From NCBI GenBank assembly GCA_021812735.1, contig JAKAMV010000485.1, positions 1 through 7,536 on the forward strand: a stretch of 7,536 nucleotides of DNA, given 5' to 3'. The DNA is from Chloroflexota bacterium. GTDB taxonomy: Bacteria; Chloroflexota; Limnocylindria; Limnocylindrales; CSP1-4. The position numbers and the translations under genes are program-made. Positions 4,820 through 7,536 of the stretch are shown here, in pieces. The first letter of the stretch is position 1, and the number at the start of each line of letters is the position of its first letter. The notes under the pieces were generated by a model. The model was not told where the DNA came from, made no database searches, and saw only the letters and a list, made by a program, of their open reading frames with translations.

Positions 4820-7140
4820 CGGGCGCCCACGAAGCCGACCCCCGCTGGCCCGATGGCGCCACCGGCGAGCGCAGCTGGAGGCCCGAGGAGGGCTGGTCGG
4901 TCGTCGCCCTGGTCGCGATCCTGGGGCTGATCGTCGCCACGGCCATCGACGAGCCTGCCTGGGTCAACGGGCGCGGCGCGCTCACCGACTGCCTCGCGGA
5001 GATCGCGCTTCTCGGCACCCTGGCCGGGTTCGCCGGGCCGAAGCTCGGCTGGGGCCGGTGGACCACGCACATCATCGGCGCGTTGTTCGCCGGACTGTTG
5101 ACGCCGATCATCGCCGGCTGGGCGGTGATGCCGGGGATCTCACCCGCCCAGGCGTTCCACGTCACCGCCGATGGCGTGCTGGAGGCCTACCTCGACCTCA
5201 CCGTTCGCCACCTCGTGTTCACCACCCAGGAGGTCCACTACATCCTGGTGCTGGGGGGCCTGGTGTGGGGGACCATGCAGTTCGGCTCCTACGCCGTCTT
5301 CGGCCACCGCCGCCCACTCTCGGCCGTGGTTGTGGTGGGGCTCGTGCTGCTGGCGAACATGGCGCTCACGAACCGCGACCAGTTCGGCTGGCTGGTGCTG
5401 TACGCCGCCGTCTCGCTGTTCCTGCTCGTCCAGATGCACGCATTCGGGGAGCGGCTGACCTGGGCCCGGCGACGGATCGGCGACCCCGGGTCCGTCGCCC
5501 TTCTGTACCTGCGCGGCGGCAGCGTGTTCATCATCGCCGCCATGCTGGGCTCGCTCATCCTGACCCAGCGCGCAGCCTCGAGCCCGCTCGCGGGCGCGTG
5601 GGGCGGGCTCCAGTCCCAGCTCGTCCAGATCGGCGGGCAGGTGGGCCGCCTGTTCCCCACCGGTGGCGACCTCCGGGGCGGCGCCGGCGTCTCCTTCGGC
5701 TCCTCGGCGCGCATCTCGGCCCAGTGGTTCAGCGACGACGGCGTCGCGTTCACGGCCACCGTGCCTGCCTCGGCCGCGGGCATCCCGTGGCGGGCCGCGA
5801 CCTACGACCAGTTCGCGCTCGGCGGCTGGGTGCAGTCCAACGCCCGGACGGCCACCGTGCCCGCCGACGCATCGCTGCTGCTCGGCTCACCGGAGGTCCC
5901 GGCCCCGAGCCTGTACACCAAGCTCAAGGTCACGGTCCAGCCGGTCGGCTACCACGACACGCGGCTCCTGACGCCGGGCCTGGCGGCGACGGTGGACCAG
6001 CCGTCCACGCTCGCGATCATGGGCATCGAGGGCTGGTTCGCCTTCGACGACGTCCCGGCCGACATCACCTACACAGCCACCTCACTGGTGCCGATCGTCG
6101 CGGGCGAGACGGGGATCACGAAGAACAAGCTCCGTGCCGCCTCCACGGCGTACCCCGCGGACGTCAGGGCGGAGTACACGCAGATCCCCACGGGCGCGAT
6201 GGGCCCGTACGCCGAGGCGCTGCTCAGGACAGTGCTTGCGAAGTCGCCGAGCAAGAACCCCTACGACTTGGCGGACACCATCGAGCAGTACCTGCGGACG
6301 GGGCCGTTCAAGTACACGACCGACGTCCGGAACGTCAACTGCCAGAACGCGAGCGCGGTGGAGTGCTTCGCGCAGTACCGAGAGGGCTACTGCCTGCACT
6401 ACGCGTCCACGATGGCGATCCTGCTCCGGGCCGCGAACCCATCGAACCCCATCCCGACGCGACTGGTGCAGGGGTTCCTGCCGTCTGACATCGTCGGCGG
6501 GCAGGAGACCGTGCAGAACCGCCAGGCCCACGCATGGGTCGAGGTGTTCTTCCCGGGGTACGGGTGGATGCCCTTCGACCCGACGGGCGGCGGCGTGGGC
6601 CGGCCGGCGCGGATCCAGGAGGGGGCGCCCGTGCCGTCGGCCGCACCCGTCCCGAGCATCGACGAGGGACCGGTCAAGCCCGCCCAGATGCCCCGGGTCT
6701 ACACCCCCGGCGACACCTCGGGCGGGACGCTGACGCCCACGGCGCGGCCGGCCGACCGAACGCTGGCGGTGCTGCTCGGCGGGCTGCTCCTGCTGGGCAT
6801 CGGGTCGCTGATCGTGGTGGCGTGGTGGCGGGGGCCGCGGGGCGAGGTGAACTCCGAGACCGCCTGGTCGGCGGTGTCGAGGGCGGCGTCGCGGTTCGGC
6901 TTCGGGCAGCGGCCCACGGAGACCGTGTACGAGTACGCGACGTCCCTGGGCGAGCTCGTCCCGGTGGCCAGGCCCGACCTCCGGACCGTGGCCGAGGCGA
7001 AGGTCGAGACGACGTACGCCCGGGCCGAGCTGCCGCCGGAGCGCCAGCAGGCCGTGGCCGCGGCGATGCGACGCCTCCGGCTGTCGCTGACCCGGCTGCT
7101 GTTCGCGCGGATGGGGCGCCGGCGCCGGCGTCGCCGCTGA
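4816..7140 (+). CDS. Membrane-anchored transglutaminase-like protein (TgpA/DUF3488 type) with C-terminal DUF4129-like tail
   Basis: 774 residues. The N-terminus has about seven hydrophobic segments (near 28-45, 59-74, 85-104, 142-162, 168-184, 190-207 and 234-252). Next comes an extracytoplasmic region of about 400 residues, a Pro-rich linker (about 597-648), a last helix at 650-671 and a cytoplasmic tail. The transglutaminase-like core has an intact papain-type triad: Cys526 in REGYCLHYAS, His572 in QAHAWVEVF, and Asp588 in PFDPTGG. Family members are thought to act as transglutaminases or cysteine proteases on extracytoplasmic targets; the substrate here is unknown. The tail with ETVYEYATSL and PPERQQAVAAAMRRL resembles DUF4129 and ends in seven consecutive arginines. 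The start overlaps the DUF58 stop, and GGAGGT (4801-4806) stands nine bases before it. MoxR, DUF58 and this protein form the conserved trio; activity of the outer domain may be controlled from the cytoplasm by the other two, which is inference. Confidence 0.93.
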   Translation: MTGAHEADPRWPDGATGERSWRPEEGWSVVALVAILGLIVATAIDEPAWVNGRGALTDCLAEIALLGTLAGFAGPKLGWGRWTTHIIGALFAGLLTPIIAGWAVMPGISPAQAFHVTADGVLEAYLDLTVRHLVFTTQEVHYILVLGGLVWGTMQFGSYAVFGHRRPLSAVVVVGLVLLANMALTNRDQFGWLVLYAAVSLFLLVQMHAFGERLTWARRRIGDPGSVALLYLRGGSVFIIAAMLGSLILTQRAASSPLAGAWGGLQSQLVQIGGQVGRLFPTGGDLRGGAGVSFGSSARISAQWFSDDGVAFTATVPASAAGIPWRAATYDQFALGGWVQSNARTATVPADASLLLGSPEVPAPSLYTKLKVTVQPVGYHDTRLLTPGLAATVDQPSTLAIMGIEGWFAFDDVPADITYTATSLVPIVAGETGITKNKLRAASTAYPADVRAEYTQIPTGAMGPYAEALLRTVLAKSPSKNPYDLADTIEQYLRTGPFKYTTDVRNVNCQNASAVECFAQYREGYCLHYASTMAILLRAANPSNPIPTRLVQGFLPSDIVGGQETVQNRQAHAWVEVFFPGYGWMPFDPTGGGVGRPARIQEGAPVPSAAPVPSIDEGPVKPAQMPRVYTPGDTSGGTLTPTARPADRTLAVLLGGLLLLGIGSLIVVAWWRGPRGEVNSETAWSAVSRAASRFGFGQRPTETVYEYATSLGELVPVARPDLRTVAEAKVETTYARAELPPERQQAVAAAMRRLRLSLTRLLFARMGRRRRRRR

Positions 7141-7195
7141 GAGTGCCAGCGGGCGCCCGCCGCTCCGCAAGCTGCGCTTCCGGCTGGGAGGTGAC
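7141..7195. terminator. Convergent intergenic gap with possible bidirectional terminator hairpins
   Basis: The 55 bp between two converging genes hold two compact hairpins. One is AGCGG/CCGCT around the perfect palindrome gcgggcgcccgc near 7149-7165. The other is CCG-c-AAGC (7165-7172) pairing with GCTT-c-CGG (7176-7183) around a TGC loop, with one C/C mismatch. The position between convergent stops is where terminators are expected. No T-tract exists on either strand, so Rho-independent action is doubtful. Confidence 0.3.
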
Positions 7196-7536
7196 CTAGA
7201 GGGCACCGCTCCGCGACCGGCGCTCGGTGATCTCGCGCTCCAGCTCGTCCTCGATGGGCGCGAGGTGCCCGGTCCAGTTGTGGGCCCGGAGGACCGCGCG
7301 CCCGCCGCGGAACTCCACCACGGAGATCCCGGTCAGCCCCATCGAGAACGACCAGAACTTGGCGAGCGGCAGGTCGAACAGCGCGAGCATGACCACCTTG
7401 AACACGCCGTCGTGGGCCACCAGGACGGACCACGGCTGGGCCGCGGCCTGCGCCGCCCCGCTGTAGCCGTGGACCTGCGGCCGGTCGGTTGTGCCGCGCG
7501 GGTAGTCGCGCCCCAGCTCGTCGAGCACGCGCGCCA
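7196..7536 (-). CDS. Histidine phosphatase superfamily protein (phosphoglycerate mutase-like), C-terminal part, 5' end outside window
   Basis: Partial gene on the minus strand; the stop is the complement of cta at 7196-7198 and the frame is open to the right edge. About 113 residues are visible. The segment VLVAHDGVFKVVMLALFDLP matches the second catalytic-histidine region of this superfamily (His codon at 7412-7414), where a phosphorylated histidine mechanism removes or transfers phosphate. The following FWSFSMGLTGISVVEF and HNWTGHL also fit the family's C-terminal strand and helix. The hallmark RHG motif and the substrate-defining N-terminus lie outside the window, so the substrate cannot be named. 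Two details differ from the commonest form: Asp follows the His where Gly is usual, and a polar stretch (about RDYPRGTTDRPQ to AAAQPWS) separates the preceding helix from the catalytic strand. A GTG at 7526-7528 is an unlikely start, since it would remove the catalytic half. Convergent with the transglutaminase gene. Confidence 0.8.
   Translation of the reverse strand, partial: ARVLDELGRDYPRGTTDRPQVHGYSGAAQAAAQPWSVLVAHDGVFKVVMLALFDLPLAKFWSFSMGLTGISVVEFRGGRAVLRAHNWTGHLAPIEDELEREITERRSRSGAL

Noticed and set aside
4698..6488. 596-codon plus-strand frame overlapping the transglutaminase gene
   Set aside because: It is a frame-shifted shadow dominated by Arg, Gly and Pro; the true frame shows membrane helices and the Cys-His-Asp triad.
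1..7536. tRNA, rRNA, CRISPR arrays, insertion sequences or attachment sites
   Set aside because: No cloverleaf-like segments, spaced direct repeats, transposase motifs or flanking target duplications were visible; coding genes account for nearly the whole window.

Overview
This window is about 7.5 kb of very GC-rich bacterial chromosome with strong G/C preference at third codon positions. Genes cover nearly all of it: five on the plus strand and one partial gene on the minus strand at the right edge. Gene order and protein style suggest a high-GC lineage with a simple envelope, either Actinomycetota or, my slight preference, an uncultivated Chloroflexota-type lineage. The SEDS-class B PBP pair recalls actinobacterial rodA-pbpA, and the DUF58 and transglutaminase proteins look like those I associate with Chloroflexota. 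This placement is inference; no rRNA or marker gene is present to settle it.

Left part (1-2073): the C-terminal third of a SEDS-family peptidoglycan polymerase (FtsW/RodA) overlaps by four bases (ATGA) a complete class B penicillin-binding protein transpeptidase. This is a polymerase plus cross-linker pair for wall synthesis. The PBP carries an unusual acidic cytoplasmic N-terminal tail containing an 18-bp tandem repeat. An imperfect inverted repeat lies directly over its stop codon.

Middle (2074-2596): a 76-residue protein of unknown function with two predicted membrane helices, preceded by a TANNNT box only six bases before its ATG (leaderless-type arrangement). A 244-bp intergenic region follows. 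It holds a second TANNNT box and two overlapping, mutually exclusive hairpins, and probably serves as promoter and leader of the next operon.

Right part (2597-7140): a compact operon of a MoxR AAA+ ATPase, a DUF58 protein (18-nt gap) and a large membrane-anchored transglutaminase-like protein (4-bp overlap, intact Cys-His-Asp triad). This trio is widely conserved in bacteria but its cellular job is poorly understood. MoxR is thought to remodel or activate a partner; DUF58 has a degenerate vWA-like region; the transglutaminase/protease-like domain faces outward. Its place just downstream of a SEDS-PBP pair suggests, but does not prove, a role in the cell envelope.

Far right (7196-7536, minus strand): the C-terminal part of a histidine phosphatase (phosphoglycerate mutase-like) gene converges on the operon across a 55-bp gap with possible bidirectional terminator hairpins. 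I saw no RNA genes, mobile elements, CRISPR arrays or origins. The most unusual items are the small membrane protein, the moxR leader with its ambiguous start, and the PBP tail; the core genes belong to known families.
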